Assembly: GCA_002841495.1 (NCBI GenBank)
Contig: PGZV01000017.1
Location: 74,563-138,562, forward strand
Origin: Firmicutes bacterium HGW-Firmicutes-2
GTDB lineage: Bacteria; Bacillota; Clostridia; Lachnospirales; Vallitaleaceae
Length of the DNA: 64,000 bases
Reading direction: 5' to 3'
This document shows, in pieces, positions 8,356 to 17,639 of the stretch. A model generated the notes under the pieces. It saw only the letters and a program-made list of their open reading frames with translations. It had not been told where the DNA came from and made no database searches. Each line of letters begins with the position of its first letter. Position 1 is the stretch's first letter. The translations under genes and the position numbers were made by a program.

Positions 8356-9612
8356 TTAATTATAGGGAACTTTCTCTCTACCTTCGAATTGACTTCGATT
8401 AATCAATCGAGACAATAGTGCGCATGCTTCTGCTCGCGTTAATGCTTTTTGCGGTTCAAATCCTCTATTTGTTCCTTTCATATATTCTTGTTCAACCGCT
8501 ATAGCTATATGATTTCGTAGTGCAGTTGATATTTGACTTTGATCTGAAAACTGATTTAAATAATTCAAATTTGCTCTTGTATTTGCTAATCCTTTTGCCT
8601 TTACAATAGCTACGGCTACATCTTCACGAACAGCCACTGCATTGGGTTCGAAGCTCATAATGCCTGAACTGTTTCTATAACCCGTCAAATAATTCTTTGA
8701 CGATTCCACAACTTGATATGCCCAGTGATTGGGTGGTACATCTGAAAATGCAGAGGTAATAGGGTTTGTCGCAGGCAATTGAAGCGATAATACAAGTATT
8801 TTAGCAAACTCAGCCCTTGATATTGTTTTATTCGGTTGAAAGGACCCATCTGCATATCCATCTAAAATTCCTAGCGCCACCATTTCCATGATATTTTCAT
8901 AAGCCCAATGGCTTGTTGGTAAATCACTGAATGCGGATGTTTGATTACTCGGTGGGATACTCGGACTGCCTCCACCTGGGGCTTTCCATTCATATACATA
9001 GTACGTGCTCATGGAAACGCCACGGTAAAAATATTGTCGCAAGACGATTTGATCACCTGTATTGCTTCCGGTAGGTGCTGTAGCTTTTATTGTTTTTCGA
9101 ATTGGATTATAGCTTGTTGAATCATAAGAACCACCAATCGTCCAACTACTATTTTTATCCGTATCTACAAATCGAGTTCCAATGCCCATGCCTGGTGCAA
9201 TATCAACATTTGGATAAAAGTCTGCTGATGCAAATGCACTAAAGGTAAAGAAGGAAAGTGTATTTTCCGATGCTTGAAGGTTCAACGTAAGCGACACTTC
9301 TTGACCTTTATAGATAATCTCCGGGGCACCACTGAAAACTGCCGATAGTCTTACACCTTCGCCCTTAACCTTTGTTCCTTGAGAGTCACCTATATATGTT
9401 GATTTTACCGAAAAATTACTTTGGTTATATGTTACCTGATTATCATAGGATTCATGAGCATTTGCCGATTTCCACCCTTCATTATTTGGGTGATCAATCA
9501 CACGAACCAAAACCCATGCATTTTCTACTTGTGATTCTATAGGCGTTCCCATTCCGATGCTCCCTATTATTAGAATCATCACCATTAACATTACTTGAAT
9601 AGTTTTTTTCAC
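8356..9612 (-). CDS. Secreted surface protein with three C-terminal SLH domains
   Basis: A hydrophobic signal peptide at the N-terminus is followed by about 200 residues I do not recognise. Three S-layer homology repeats fill the C-terminal half, visible as FSDLPTSHWAYENI, FSDVPPNHWAYQVV and a third, weaker copy ending in TRAEACALLSRL. SLH domains anchor exported proteins to pyruvylated secondary cell-wall polymers. I chose the GTG at 9612 because AAGGAG lies nine bases upstream; an ATG three codons earlier would touch the Shine-Dalgarno. It follows the small membrane protein gene by 19 bases, so the two are probably cotranscribed. Confidence 0.85.
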   Translation of the reverse strand: MKKTIQVMLMVMILIIGSIGMGTPIESQVENAWVLVRVIDHPNNEGWKSANAHESYDNQVTYNQSNFSVKSTYIGDSQGTKVKGEGVRLSAVFSGAPEIIYKGQEVSLTLNLQASENTLSFFTFSAFASADFYPNVDIAPGMGIGTRFVDTDKNSSWTIGGSYDSTSYNPIRKTIKATAPTGSNTGDQIVLRQYFYRGVSMSTYYVYEWKAPGGGSPSIPPSNQTSAFSDLPTSHWAYENIMEMVALGILDGYADGSFQPNKTISRAEFAKILVLSLQLPATNPITSAFSDVPPNHWAYQVVESSKNYLTGYRNSSGIMSFEPNAVAVREDVAVAIVKAKGLANTRANLNYLNQFSDQSQISTALRNHIAIAVEQEYMKGTNRGFEPQKALTRAEACALLSRLINRSQFEGREKVPYN

Positions 9613-9631
9613 TTGCTTCATCTCCTTAATT

Positions 9632-10009
9632 CTAATTGTTTTCAATGTTAACAACAACTCCTGTTTCATATAAAAACTTTTGACATACTTCTTTTAAATC
9701 ATTTTCACGAACCATTTCATGATAAATACTCACATGTTTGACATGTTCGCCTTTACCAAAACTTAAATATATTTTTTCTTTGTCCAACACAACTGATATG
9801 AGCTTAACCCCCTTATATCCCCACCTATAGCATTTATGCTCAGAAAGCATGCCGAATGTAGAAATGATGACTGCTTTTGAAGAAGTTTGTGTTGGAATGG
9901 TTAGTATTGGATTATCTGTAATCAGTTGCTTATCACGATTTTTTTGTTGATATAATATCATAATAAAGCAAAGTATCACTAATCCTCCAAGCACAAAAAC
10001 AACTCCCAT
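9632..10009 (-). CDS. Small single-pass membrane protein of unknown function
   Basis: This 125-residue protein has one N-terminal transmembrane segment (GVVFVLGGLVILCFIMILY) followed by a polar domain that should face outward. I do not recognise the family. The ATG at 10009 is preferred over an in-frame ATG seven codons upstream because AAAGGAGG sits eight bases before it. Its stop is just upstream of the SLH gene on the same strand, suggesting a shared cell-envelope role. Confidence 0.7.
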   Translation of the reverse strand: MGVVFVLGGLVILCFIMILYQQKNRDKQLITDNPILTIPTQTSSKAVIISTFGMLSEHKCYRWGYKGVKLISVVLDKEKIYLSFGKGEHVKHVSIYHEMVRENDLKEVCQKFLYETGVVVNIENN

Positions 10010-10091
10010 TGCTTGTTTCCTCCTTTCCATGCTATGGATAAAGTATAGCCCCTTTGGCCTAATAGCACATCGGAAATAAGTATGAATTCAA

Positions 10092-10121
10092 GAAAAAAAG
10101 CCTCATACTAAAGTATGAGAC
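10092..10121 (-). terminator. Terminator of the membrane LuxR regulator gene
   Basis: On the minus strand GTCTCATACT and AGTATGAGGC form a stem followed by seven T residues. It lies about 70 bases after the stop codon of the minus-strand gene at 10188-11633. Confidence 0.8.
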
Positions 10122-10187
10122 TTCAAAAAAGAGAATATATTAACCATATACGGAAATTATTGTAAGCGTTATATGATTTTTAACAAC

Positions 10188-11633
10188 TTAGCTTTGACGT
10201 CCAAGCCATAATGTACTAATTAACTCTGCACGTGTATTAACTTCATATTTTGAATAAATATTACCTGCATGCGTTTTTACGGTACTTTCAGTAATTGAAA
10301 GTTTTTGAGCAATCATATGGTTTGTTTTTCCGGACAAAATTTGTTCCAATACTTCTTTTTCACGATTGGTCAGCATCTCGATTCCTATCGTTTCTTGAAT
10401 CATTTTTGTTTGCTGAAATTCGGCCATTTGATTATAGGCTTCAAGGTACGTATGACTTTTTAACAATAAAACTAATTGTCGGTTTAGCACTGGCAATAGC
10501 AGTGTTGTGATACACAAGACGACTAAGGCAAGCACTGTGATTTCTGTTTTCGAAAATTCATGTTGATTCGCTAAGTATCCGAGAGCACCACCAACTAATA
10601 CACCTAAAACATTTGCAGATAAGCCAATGCCAAAAACTTTTGAAGGGTTCGTCGTATATTCAAGCATGTCACCCAATACACTCCACCAGAACAAATCAAA
10701 TACACCAAAACTTCCCAACATTAAAGTATTTATAATCAAATATCCGGTTACATTGTGTTCCAAAAGGATAAAACCTACAAAAGCACTCATCAACATAATT
10801 AGAGCGATATATAGAAAAGGTGATCGTTTTGTATCAGATGGTAAATAGCGCATAATAGCTAAAGCGATAATATACGGTATAGCCCAATACAGCGTTACTA
10901 TATCTGGTAAATGATTAAACTGCGGGTTAATGACTTGGTACATCAGCCCAGAATTAATCGTAATAATAATAACAAAGACAAATAATATTTGAAGTGGTTG
11001 TTTTACACCATATGTATTTACAGTTTTCGACGCCTCTTCGACAATGAATTGAGGTTCGCGAATCAATAAACACAAAAAAATCATTCCCCCTAATAGGCAC
11101 AATAAGGAAAGGAAGAGTCCCACAAATGTTGACACATATAAATCCACGCAATAGATGATAATCATCAACAAATTAGAACAAATCAAAATATCTGCAACTA
11201 TTTTCAATCGATGCTTTTTCCAAATATACTTCTTCAAATAATAGCCCAAAGTTGTCATTAAGCATCCACTTGAAAAACCACTGATGATAAGTCCTATTCT
11301 CCAAAAAACGGAAGGTAAGAACAAGAACGGTAGCGTCATTAAAAAACAAATAATTATACTAATAAACCTTACCCTTTGTATGATTATTTGAGATTTTAGA
11401 AACCATCCACATGCAAATAACCCTAGAAAATGCGCCACAATTGCAGCAAAAATATATCCCGGAAAATAGATTTCAAAATGATCTAGGATACTATAAAGCA
11501 CACGCCCTTCAAACAAAAAAGACAATATATAAGCAAAAGGCAAAGAAAAACCGCCAACGAAAATTATGTGCTTTTTCCTTGTTGTATTCGCATCCATTAT
11601 TCCTGTCGGAGTATTTTTAGTTTGACTCAACAT
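10188..11633 (-). CDS. Membrane-embedded transcription regulator: MFS-like 12-TM domain with C-terminal LuxR helix-turn-helix
   Basis: Residues 1-400 are a series of about twelve hydrophobic segments with MFS-like spacing. Residues about 415-481 form a LuxR/GerE DNA-binding domain, visible as LTNREKEVLEQILSGKTNHMIA and TESTVKTHAGNIYSKY. Fusions of a transporter-like sensor to a LuxR domain are known, mainly from Actinobacteria and some Firmicutes. The protein likely senses a small molecule or membrane state and regulates transcription from the membrane. It is divergent from the D-lactate dehydrogenase gene, which is one possible target. Ligand and regulon are unknown. Confidence 0.8.
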   Translation of the reverse strand: MLSQTKNTPTGIMDANTTRKKHIIFVGGFSLPFAYILSFLFEGRVLYSILDHFEIYFPGYIFAAIVAHFLGLFACGWFLKSQIIIQRVRFISIIICFLMTLPFLFLPSVFWRIGLIISGFSSGCLMTTLGYYLKKYIWKKHRLKIVADILICSNLLMIIIYCVDLYVSTFVGLFLSLLCLLGGMIFLCLLIREPQFIVEEASKTVNTYGVKQPLQILFVFVIIITINSGLMYQVINPQFNHLPDIVTLYWAIPYIIALAIMRYLPSDTKRSPFLYIALIMLMSAFVGFILLEHNVTGYLIINTLMLGSFGVFDLFWWSVLGDMLEYTTNPSKVFGIGLSANVLGVLVGGALGYLANQHEFSKTEITVLALVVLCITTLLLPVLNRQLVLLLKSHTYLEAYNQMAEFQQTKMIQETIGIEMLTNREKEVLEQILSGKTNHMIAQKLSITESTVKTHAGNIYSKYEVNTRAELISTLWLGRQS

Positions 11634-11908
11634 GATATAAGCACCTCACTTATTTTATATTCGATACTTTACCATTTTTTCATAGTATTTTCAAGGAATT
11701 ATTTCCAGGTACCATTGGTAACCAAGGACGGTTCTTCTGATTCTATTATAGATATATGAGTATTTACTAGTTGTGTATGAACTATAAGGACTAACCAGAG
11801 GAAAGACTATATTTGTATGCTACCTTACTCGACGTTTACGAATTCTTGATATATAATTGCATTATACTAAAGGCACAAATTTACTAGATTTGGATAGGGA
11901 GTGTGTAT

Positions 11909-12943
11909 ATGAGAATAGCTTTTTTTGATACAAAACCTTACGACCGTCAATCGTTTGATCAATATATTAATCAATATGATATGAAGATTAAATACTTTGA
12001 ATCAAAATTAAATGAAGATACAGTGGCATTGGCAGCGCACACAGATGTTGCGTGTGCATTTGTAAATGACACATTAAATGAATCGGTTGTTAATGCCTTA
12101 GTGGATATGGGTATAAAATTATTAGCGCTGCGATGCGCAGGTTATAACCATGTCGATTTTAAAGCGGCATACAATAGATTGCATATTGTAAGAGTTCCGG
12201 CATATTCACCTTATGCAGTAGCAGAACACGCAATTGCACTGATGTTTTCTTTGAACAGAAAAACTCATAGAGCATATATACGAACGCGAGATAATAACTT
12301 TAACATAAACGGCTTAACCGGATTTGATTTTCATGGTAAAACCGTTGGAGTTATTGGAACAGGAAAGATAGGACGCATATTTATAGATATTTGTAAGGGA
12401 CTGGGCATGAAGGTAATTGCCTATGATATGTATCCATCAGAGATTGAAGGTGTTGAGTTTGTCGAGCTTAAAAGCCTTTATCAAAAATCGGATATTATTT
12501 CATTACATTGCCCCTTAACTAAAGAAACACATTATATGATTGATGACCATGCAATACAACAAATGAAAGAAGGCGTAATGCTTATTAATACTTCTCGAGG
12601 CGCACTTATTCAGACAGAACATCTTATTGACGGATTAAAATCAAAAAAAATCGGATCTGCGGGATTAGATGTCTATGAAGAAGAAAGTGAATACTTTTTT
12701 GAAGATTTTTCATCTGAAAGCATTGAAGATGATATTCTTGCTCGGCTTTTATCCTTCAGTAATGTCCTTGTGACGTCTCACCAAGCATTTTTGACTAAAG
12801 AAGCACTAAGCAATATTGCTGAAACAACATTAGAAAATATAAAAGCATACCAAGAAGGAAAACCATTGGTAAATGAAGTGTGTTATCACTGCCCTGAAGG
12901 TCCGTTAAAGTGCATTAAAAAAGAAACCGGTCGATGTTGGTAG
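11909..12943 (+). CDS. ldhA: D-lactate dehydrogenase (2-hydroxyacid dehydrogenase family)
   Basis: This 344-residue enzyme reduces pyruvate to D-lactate with NADH. The Rossmann motif GVIGTGKIGRIF is near residue 145. The catalytic arginine is in NTSRGAL near residue 231, and the histidine in the LdhA signature TSHQAFLTKEAL near residue 295. The start at 11909 is preferred over a GTG two codons earlier because AGGGA lies eight bases upstream. The C-terminus carries an unusual four-cysteine tail (CYHC..C..C). A redox-sensitive or metal-binding tail is possible but speculative. Confidence 0.88.
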   Translation: MRIAFFDTKPYDRQSFDQYINQYDMKIKYFESKLNEDTVALAAHTDVACAFVNDTLNESVVNALVDMGIKLLALRCAGYNHVDFKAAYNRLHIVRVPAYSPYAVAEHAIALMFSLNRKTHRAYIRTRDNNFNINGLTGFDFHGKTVGVIGTGKIGRIFIDICKGLGMKVIAYDMYPSEIEGVEFVELKSLYQKSDIISLHCPLTKETHYMIDDHAIQQMKEGVMLINTSRGALIQTEHLIDGLKSKKIGSAGLDVYEEESEYFFEDFSSESIEDDILARLLSFSNVLVTSHQAFLTKEALSNIAETTLENIKAYQEGKPLVNEVCYHCPEGPLKCIKKETGRCW

Positions 12944-13065
12944 TAGAAACATGTTGACAAATTATTTTAATAAGTAGTAAGTATATTCAATTAAGCATCT
13001 TGTTTTGAAGACTGAGATGTTGTATTAAGTTACTTTCTTATGAGCGTGTACGTGCACATAGTTAT

Positions 13066-13088
13066 AGGAACTTCATAGTTGCTATTGG
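13066..13088. repeat. Partial right end of repeat family 2
   Basis: AGGAACTTCATAGTTGCTAT followed by TGG resembles the right end of the complete element near 20715-20737, at about 18 of 23 positions. It lies in the gap between ldhA and cggR, after a possible divergent relative of the family 2 hairpin at about 12975-13036. Confidence 0.45.
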
Positions 13089-13132
13089 CTTGAGCTATAT
13101 TTGTGAAAAGTACAAAATTTCAATAGAAAACC

Positions 13133-13160
13133 TTGTAATTTAATTGTAGAATGTTATAAT
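13133..13160 (+). promoter_or_regulatory. Sigma-A promoter of the glycolytic operon
   Basis: TTGTAA (13133-13138) is followed after 16 bases by a consensus TATAAT (13155-13160). It lies about 90 bases upstream of the cggR start and just upstream of the CggR-type operator. Confidence 0.75.
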
Positions 13161-13203
13161 AGGAGTGTGCTTAATTGATGTGGCATTTTTTGATAAACAA
13201 CTT

Positions 13204-13238
13204 GGGACGAAAAATGACAACAGGGACCAAATGGGTCC
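13204..13238 (+). promoter_or_regulatory. CggR-type operator in the cggR leader
   Basis: The sequence reads GGGAC-N6-TGAC-N4-GGGAC-N6-GGTC. The known Bacillus subtilis CggR operator is CGGGAC-N6-TGTC-N4-CGGGAC-N6-TGTC. It sits between the -10 box and the Shine-Dalgarno, as expected for a roadblock repressor released by fructose-1,6-bisphosphate. It lies within an upstream extension of the cggR frame, which argues for the downstream start at 13250. Confidence 0.82.
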
Positions 13239-13249
13239 GGGAGTTGATT

Positions 13250-14290
13250 ATGGAAGCATATACAGCCGCTTTACAGAAAATAATTCCAAAAGAGCTGACG
13301 GTATTAAGACGCAGATACAAAATCCTTCGAGGCATACATCTTTTTCAACCAATCGGTAGACGCTCATTGTCGGATCGTATACATTTAAGTGAAAAGTTAA
13401 TCCGTACAGATACTGAGTTTATGCGAGATGAAGGCTTTATTTCATCCTCTGGTTCAGGCATGACGCTTGAACCTATGGGCATGCAATTGATTCATGAATT
13501 AAAGGATTTTATGGAACAGATTGAAGGTCTAAGCACGATAGAAGAACAGATCAAAGAAATTCTTGAATGTGAAGAGGTTGTGATTGTGTCCGGTGATGCG
13601 GATTTAGATGATGAGGCTATATATAACATAGGTCATGCAGCGGCTAGAGTGTTGCTTAGAAATATTTCTAACAATGATATCATAGCACTGACAGGTGGTT
13701 CAACTGTTCACCGGATGATTGAAGCCATACCATCAAGCCCCATTAAAGCGAAGAATGTATATGTCGTTCCGGCTAGAGGTAGCTTAGGTAATAACGTTTC
13801 ATATCAAGCCAATACTTTGGTGGCTAGGTTGGCTGAAAAAATTCACTCTAAATATACGTTGTTAAATATTCCGGATAATTTGAGTCAAAAATCCCTTGAA
13901 AGTGTAAGGGAAGAACCAGAAATTCAAGAAACACTTAATAAGCTGATCAAATCCAACATATTAATTTATGGTATTGGTAATGCAAGTAAAATGTCGGAAC
14001 GTAGGAATCTAGGACAAGATATTGTTAAACATCTTACGGACAATCATGCGACAGCAGAGGCTTTGGGATATTATTTCGATCAACAGGGCGAAGTGATTTA
14101 TGCATCCAGATCAATCGGCATAACCATAGATCAAATGACAGAATTAAAATACCCAATAGCGGTAGCCGGAGGTCGTAGTAAATCTGATGCAATTTTATCA
14201 GTTAAGAAGCTATTAAGTCGTGGATGTGTTATAATGGACGAGGGTGCGGCAAACGGTGTTATAGCACTTTTTAGAAGTAAAGGTCAATAA
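13250..14290 (+). CDS. cggR: Central glycolytic genes regulator CggR (SorC/DeoR family)
   Basis: This 346-residue repressor has an N-terminal winged-helix segment (RRRYKILRGIHLFQPIGRRSL and following, residues 20-75). A C-terminal SorC-type sugar-phosphate-binding domain carries LTGGSTVHRMIEA, GIGNASKM and a final DEGAANGV motif. In Bacillus it represses gapA-pgk-tpiA-pgm-eno until fructose-1,6-bisphosphate accumulates, and here it heads the same set. The ATG at 13250 has GGGAG six bases upstream. A start 25 codons earlier is open but would place the operator inside the gene. Confidence 0.92.
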   Translation: MEAYTAALQKIIPKELTVLRRRYKILRGIHLFQPIGRRSLSDRIHLSEKLIRTDTEFMRDEGFISSSGSGMTLEPMGMQLIHELKDFMEQIEGLSTIEEQIKEILECEEVVIVSGDADLDDEAIYNIGHAAARVLLRNISNNDIIALTGGSTVHRMIEAIPSSPIKAKNVYVVPARGSLGNNVSYQANTLVARLAEKIHSKYTLLNIPDNLSQKSLESVREEPEIQETLNKLIKSNILIYGIGNASKMSERRNLGQDIVKHLTDNHATAEALGYYFDQQGEVIYASRSIGITIDQMTELKYPIAVAGGRSKSDAILSVKKLLSRGCVIMDEGAANGVIALFRSKGQ

Positions 14291-14336
14291 GCTGTTTTAC
14301 AGCTTTAGATTTATGGCCCTTTATCCATAACAGGGC
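14290..14336 (+). other. Intercistronic hairpins between cggR and gap
   Basis: AGCTG-TTTTA-CAGCT at the end of cggR is followed by GCCCT (14316-14320) pairing with AGGGC (14332-14336). In Bacillus the cggR-gapA mRNA is processed in this interval. These hairpins may mark a similar processing or stability site, which is an inference. Confidence 0.45.
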
Positions 14337-14383
14337 ACTAAGTCATAGATAAAAACAATAATATATTCTAGGAGGAAACAAAA

Positions 14384-15391
14384 ATGACAAAAATCGCAAT
14401 TAATGGTTTTGGACGTATCGGTCGTCTTGCATTTAGACAAATGTTCGATGCAGAGGGTTATGAAATCGTAGGTATCAACGACTTAACAGATGCTAAAACA
14501 TTGGCTCACTTGTTGAAGTATGACTCAGCTCAAGGTAGATTTGGTAAAGAAGTTACAGCTACTGAAGATTCAATAATCGTAGAAGGAAAAGAAATTAAGA
14601 TCTATGCTCAAAGAGATCCTAAAGAACTTCCTTGGGGTGAGTTGGATGTTGACGTTGTACTTGAGTGTACAGGATTTTTTGCAGATAAAGACAAAGCTTC
14701 AGCACATATCACAGCAGGTGCTAAAAAAGTTGTTATATCAGCTCCTGCTACAGGTGATTTAAAAAGCGTTGTATTTGGCGTTAATGAAAATGTCCTAGAT
14801 GGTTCAGAAACTGTCGTTTCAGCTGCATCTTGTACAACAAACTGTCTTGCACCAATGGCAGACACATTGAACAAATTAGCTAAAATCGAAAAAGGTTTCA
14901 TGACAACAATTCATGCTTATACCAATGACCAAAACACATTAGATGCGCCACACGGTAAAGGTGACTTAAGAAGAGCTAGAGCGGCAGCGGCAAATATCGT
15001 ACCTAACACAACAGGTGCAGCTAAAGCAATTGGTCTTGTAATTCCTGAGCTTAATGGCGTACTTGATGGAGCAGCTCAACGTGTACCTGTTATCACAGGA
15101 TCATTAACAGAGTTAGTATCTGTTGTAAATGGTGAAGTGACAGCAGATCAAGTTAATGCAGCTATGAAAGCAGCATCAGACGATTCATTCGGTTACAATG
15201 AAGAGCCAATCGTATCAACAGACGTAATCGGAATCACTTTCGGTTCATTATTTGATGCAACTCAAACCAAAGTAACACCTCTTGGTAATGGTCAATCTCT
15301 TGTTAAAACTGTTTCATGGTATGACAATGAGAATTCATATACAAGCCAAATGGTTAGAGTTATCAAATACTTAGATGAATTAAGCAAATAA
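14384..15391 (+). CDS. gap: Glyceraldehyde-3-phosphate dehydrogenase
   Basis: The enzyme oxidises glyceraldehyde-3-phosphate to 1,3-bisphosphoglycerate with NAD. The 335-residue protein has [13 protein letters not shown] at the N-terminus for NAD binding, SCTTNCLAP with the catalytic cysteine near residue 151, and WYDNENSY near the C-terminus. It is preceded by AGGAGG and lies directly behind its regulator. The C-rich codon pattern at conserved residues suggests high expression. Confidence 0.97.
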   Translation: MTKIAINGFGRIGRLAFRQMFDAEGYEIVGINDLTDAKTLAHLLKYDSAQGRFGKEVTATEDSIIVEGKEIKIYAQRDPKELPWGELDVDVVLECTGFFADKDKASAHITAGAKKVVISAPATGDLKSVVFGVNENVLDGSETVVSAASCTTNCLAPMADTLNKLAKIEKGFMTTIHAYTNDQNTLDAPHGKGDLRRARAAAANIVPNTTGAAKAIGLVIPELNGVLDGAAQRVPVITGSLTELVSVVNGEVTADQVNAAMKAASDDSFGYNEEPIVSTDVIGITFGSLFDATQTKVTPLGNGQSLVKTVSWYDNENSYTSQMVRVIKYLDELSK

Positions 15392-15430
15392 TCTTCATTG
15401 AAGTATAAAAGAATTTAATATGATCCATAG

Positions 15431-15471
15431 ATGGGTCCGGTCTTGTAGCTTGACTATGCGGCCGGGCTCAT
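15431..15471 (+). terminator. Possible attenuating hairpin between gap and pgk
   Basis: ATGGGTCCGG pairs with CCGGGCTCAT around a 20-base loop and is followed by TTTTGTTT. The loop is long and the U-run broken, so it is probably a partial terminator or an mRNA-stabilising structure lowering pgk relative to gap. Confidence 0.4.
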
Positions 15472-15532
15472 TTTGTTTAAGTGCTTAAATATAACCACTA
15501 TTATATGAAGATATTAGAAGGGAGCAGTACAT

Positions 15533-16723
15533 ATGTTTAGTAAAAAAACAGTAGAAGATATTCAAGTAGCAGGTAAGCAAGTATTAGTAAGATGTGACTT
15601 TAATGTTCCAATCATTGATGGTGCAATCACAGATATTAATAGACTTGAAGGTGCATTGCCAACCATAAATAAGCTAATTGGTTCAGGGGCAAAAGTGATT
15701 TTATGTTCTCACTTAGGAAAACCAAAAGGTCCGGATGCAAAATATTCATTAGCACCTGTTGCAATTAAGCTTTCAGAGATGCTTGGTAAGGAAGTTGTTT
15801 TTGCAGCTGATGATGAAGTGGTGGGTCCAAAAGCGAAAGCGGCAGTTGAAGCAATGAAGGACGGAGACGTTGTACTTCTTGAAAATACAAGATTTAGAGC
15901 GGAAGAATCAAAAAATGGAGAAGCATTCTCAAAAGATCTTGCTTCTTTAGCACAGATTTTTGTAAATGATGCATTTGGTACAGCACATAGAGCTCATTGT
16001 TCCAATGTTGGTGTTACAGAATATATGGAAACAAGTGTTGTTGGTTATCTAATGGAAAAAGAAATCGATTACCTCGGAAATGCTATTGAAAGTCCGGAAA
16101 GACCTTTTGTTGCTATTCTAGGTGGTGCAAAAGTTTCTGACAAAATCGATGTGATTAATAACCTTCTTGATAAAGTCAATACGATCATCATTGGTGGTGG
16201 TATGGCTTATACATTTTTGAAGGCTCTAGGGAATGATGTAGGTAGTTCATTGCTTGAAGGTGATAAATTAAACTATGCTCTAAAGATGATTGATAAAGCA
16301 ATGGAAAAGAATGTAAGATTCTTACTACCTATTGATCATGTTGTAGCTAAAGAATTCAAGAATGATACAGAATTCAAGACCGTTCATCGTGGTGGTATTG
16401 AAGGTGAGTGGATGGGTCTAGATATCGGTCCTGAAACACAAGCGTTATATGCAGATGCAATAAAAGGTGCTAAAACCGTTATATGGAATGGCCCAATGGG
16501 CGTATTTGAATTTGATAATTTTGCAAATGGTACAAAAGCGATAGCTCAAGCCCTTGCAGATGCAGATTGTATTTCTATTATCGGTGGCGGTGATTCAGCT
16601 GCAGCTGTTAACCAACTTGGATTTGGTGATAGAATGTCCCACATCTCAACAGGTGGCGGTGCATCTTTAGAGTTTTTGGAAGGTAAAGAATTACCTGGTC
16701 TTGCAGCAGCTGACAACAAATAG
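15533..16723 (+). CDS. pgk: Phosphoglycerate kinase
   Basis: This 396-residue enzyme makes ATP from 1,3-bisphosphoglycerate. Visible are the substrate motif RCDFNVP, the SHLGKPKG segment, LLENTRFR, the hinge [10 protein letters not shown], and the nucleotide-binding GGGDSAAAV with the C-terminal [10 protein letters not shown]. It lies between gap and tpiA in the standard Firmicute order. A separate start signal AAGGGAGC lies just upstream of the ATG. Confidence 0.97.
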   Translation: MFSKKTVEDIQVAGKQVLVRCDFNVPIIDGAITDINRLEGALPTINKLIGSGAKVILCSHLGKPKGPDAKYSLAPVAIKLSEMLGKEVVFAADDEVVGPKAKAAVEAMKDGDVVLLENTRFRAEESKNGEAFSKDLASLAQIFVNDAFGTAHRAHCSNVGVTEYMETSVVGYLMEKEIDYLGNAIESPERPFVAILGGAKVSDKIDVINNLLDKVNTIIIGGGMAYTFLKALGNDVGSSLLEGDKLNYALKMIDKAMEKNVRFLLPIDHVVAKEFKNDTEFKTVHRGGIEGEWMGLDIGPETQALYADAIKGAKTVIWNGPMGVFEFDNFANGTKAIAQALADADCISIIGGGDSAAAVNQLGFGDRMSHISTGGGASLEFLEGKELPGLAAADNK

Positions 16724-16752
16724 ATTTATAAGATTAATATGGAGGTAATGAA

Positions 16753-17499
16753 ATGCGTAGAATGATTACGGCGGGAAATTGGAAAATGAATAAAAGCCCT
16801 AAAGAAGCGGTGGCGTTGATTGAAGAATTGATACCACTCGTAAAATCGGATGATACAGATGTTGTCTTCTGTGTTCCAGCAGTGGATTTAGTAGCAGCAG
16901 TAGAAGCAACTAAAGGTACGAACATTGAGATCGGTGCTCAAAACATGCACTTTGAAGATAAAGGTGCCTATACCGGCGAAATAGCGGCGAATATGTTGAC
17001 TGAAATCGGTGTTAAGTATGTTGTCATCGGTCACTCAGAAAGACGTGAATATTTTGCTGAAACAAACGAAACAGTTAATAAAAAAGTCTTAAAAGCACTG
17101 GAACATGATATTGTGCCGATTTTATGTTGTGGAGAATACCTTGAGCAAAGAGAACAAGGTGTAACTGTTGACCTTGTAAGACAACAAATAAAAGTAGGTT
17201 TGCTTGGTGTGTCAGCTGAAGATGCTAAAAAAGTCGTGATCGCTTATGAACCGATTTGGGCGATAGGAACAGGCGTTACTGCTACAAGTGATCAGGCAGA
17301 AGAAGTTTGTGCTGCAATTAGAGTACTACTTGTTGAGCTTTATGGAACAGAAGTCGCTGAAGCTATGAGAATTCAATACGGTGGTTCTGTGAATGCAGGA
17401 AATGCTGCTGAATTATTCTCAAAACCCAATATTGATGGTGGTTTGGTTGGTGGTGCCAGCTTAACAACCGGATTTGGTGATATCGTTAATTTTAAGTAA
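16753..17499 (+). CDS. tpiA: Triosephosphate isomerase
   Basis: The enzyme interconverts dihydroxyacetone phosphate and glyceraldehyde-3-phosphate. The 248-residue barrel has AGNWKMNK near residue 7, the catalytic histidine in IGHSERRE near residue 96, the glutamate in [11 protein letters not shown] near residue 167, and the phosphate-binding YGGSVN and GGLVGGASL loops. It follows pgk by 29 bases with GGAGGT before the ATG. Confidence 0.97.
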   Translation: MRRMITAGNWKMNKSPKEAVALIEELIPLVKSDDTDVVFCVPAVDLVAAVEATKGTNIEIGAQNMHFEDKGAYTGEIAANMLTEIGVKYVVIGHSERREYFAETNETVNKKVLKALEHDIVPILCCGEYLEQREQGVTVDLVRQQIKVGLLGVSAEDAKKVVIAYEPIWAIGTGVTATSDQAEEVCAAIRVLLVELYGTEVAEAMRIQYGGSVNAGNAAELFSKPNIDGGLVGGASLTTGFGDIVNFK

Positions 17500-17519
17500 G
17501 AGCATACAATAAGGGTAAT

Positions 17520-17546
17520 AAAGGGTTGCATCCCGCAACCCTTTAT
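17520..17546 (+). terminator. Hairpin terminator after tpiA
   Basis: AAAGGGTTGC and GCAACCCTTT form a 10-bp perfect stem with a 5-base loop. The following tract is only weakly T-rich, so some read-through into gpmI is likely. Confidence 0.65.
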
Positions 17547-17639
17547 AATATCCTATTCAAACTTTTTATGGGTTATGGTATAATGATAATTAGAATCAAT
17601 ACTGGTAATATTAATATACATAGAAAAGGAGCAATGATG

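Noticed and set aside
11829..11868. Promoter of ldhA
   Set aside because: TATAAT and TATACT are present, but no -35 box at acceptable spacing could be chosen, so none was annotated.
13175..13249. Extended N-terminus of CggR from 13175
   Set aside because: It would be encoded by the operator sequence and lacks a Shine-Dalgarno; 13250 has one.
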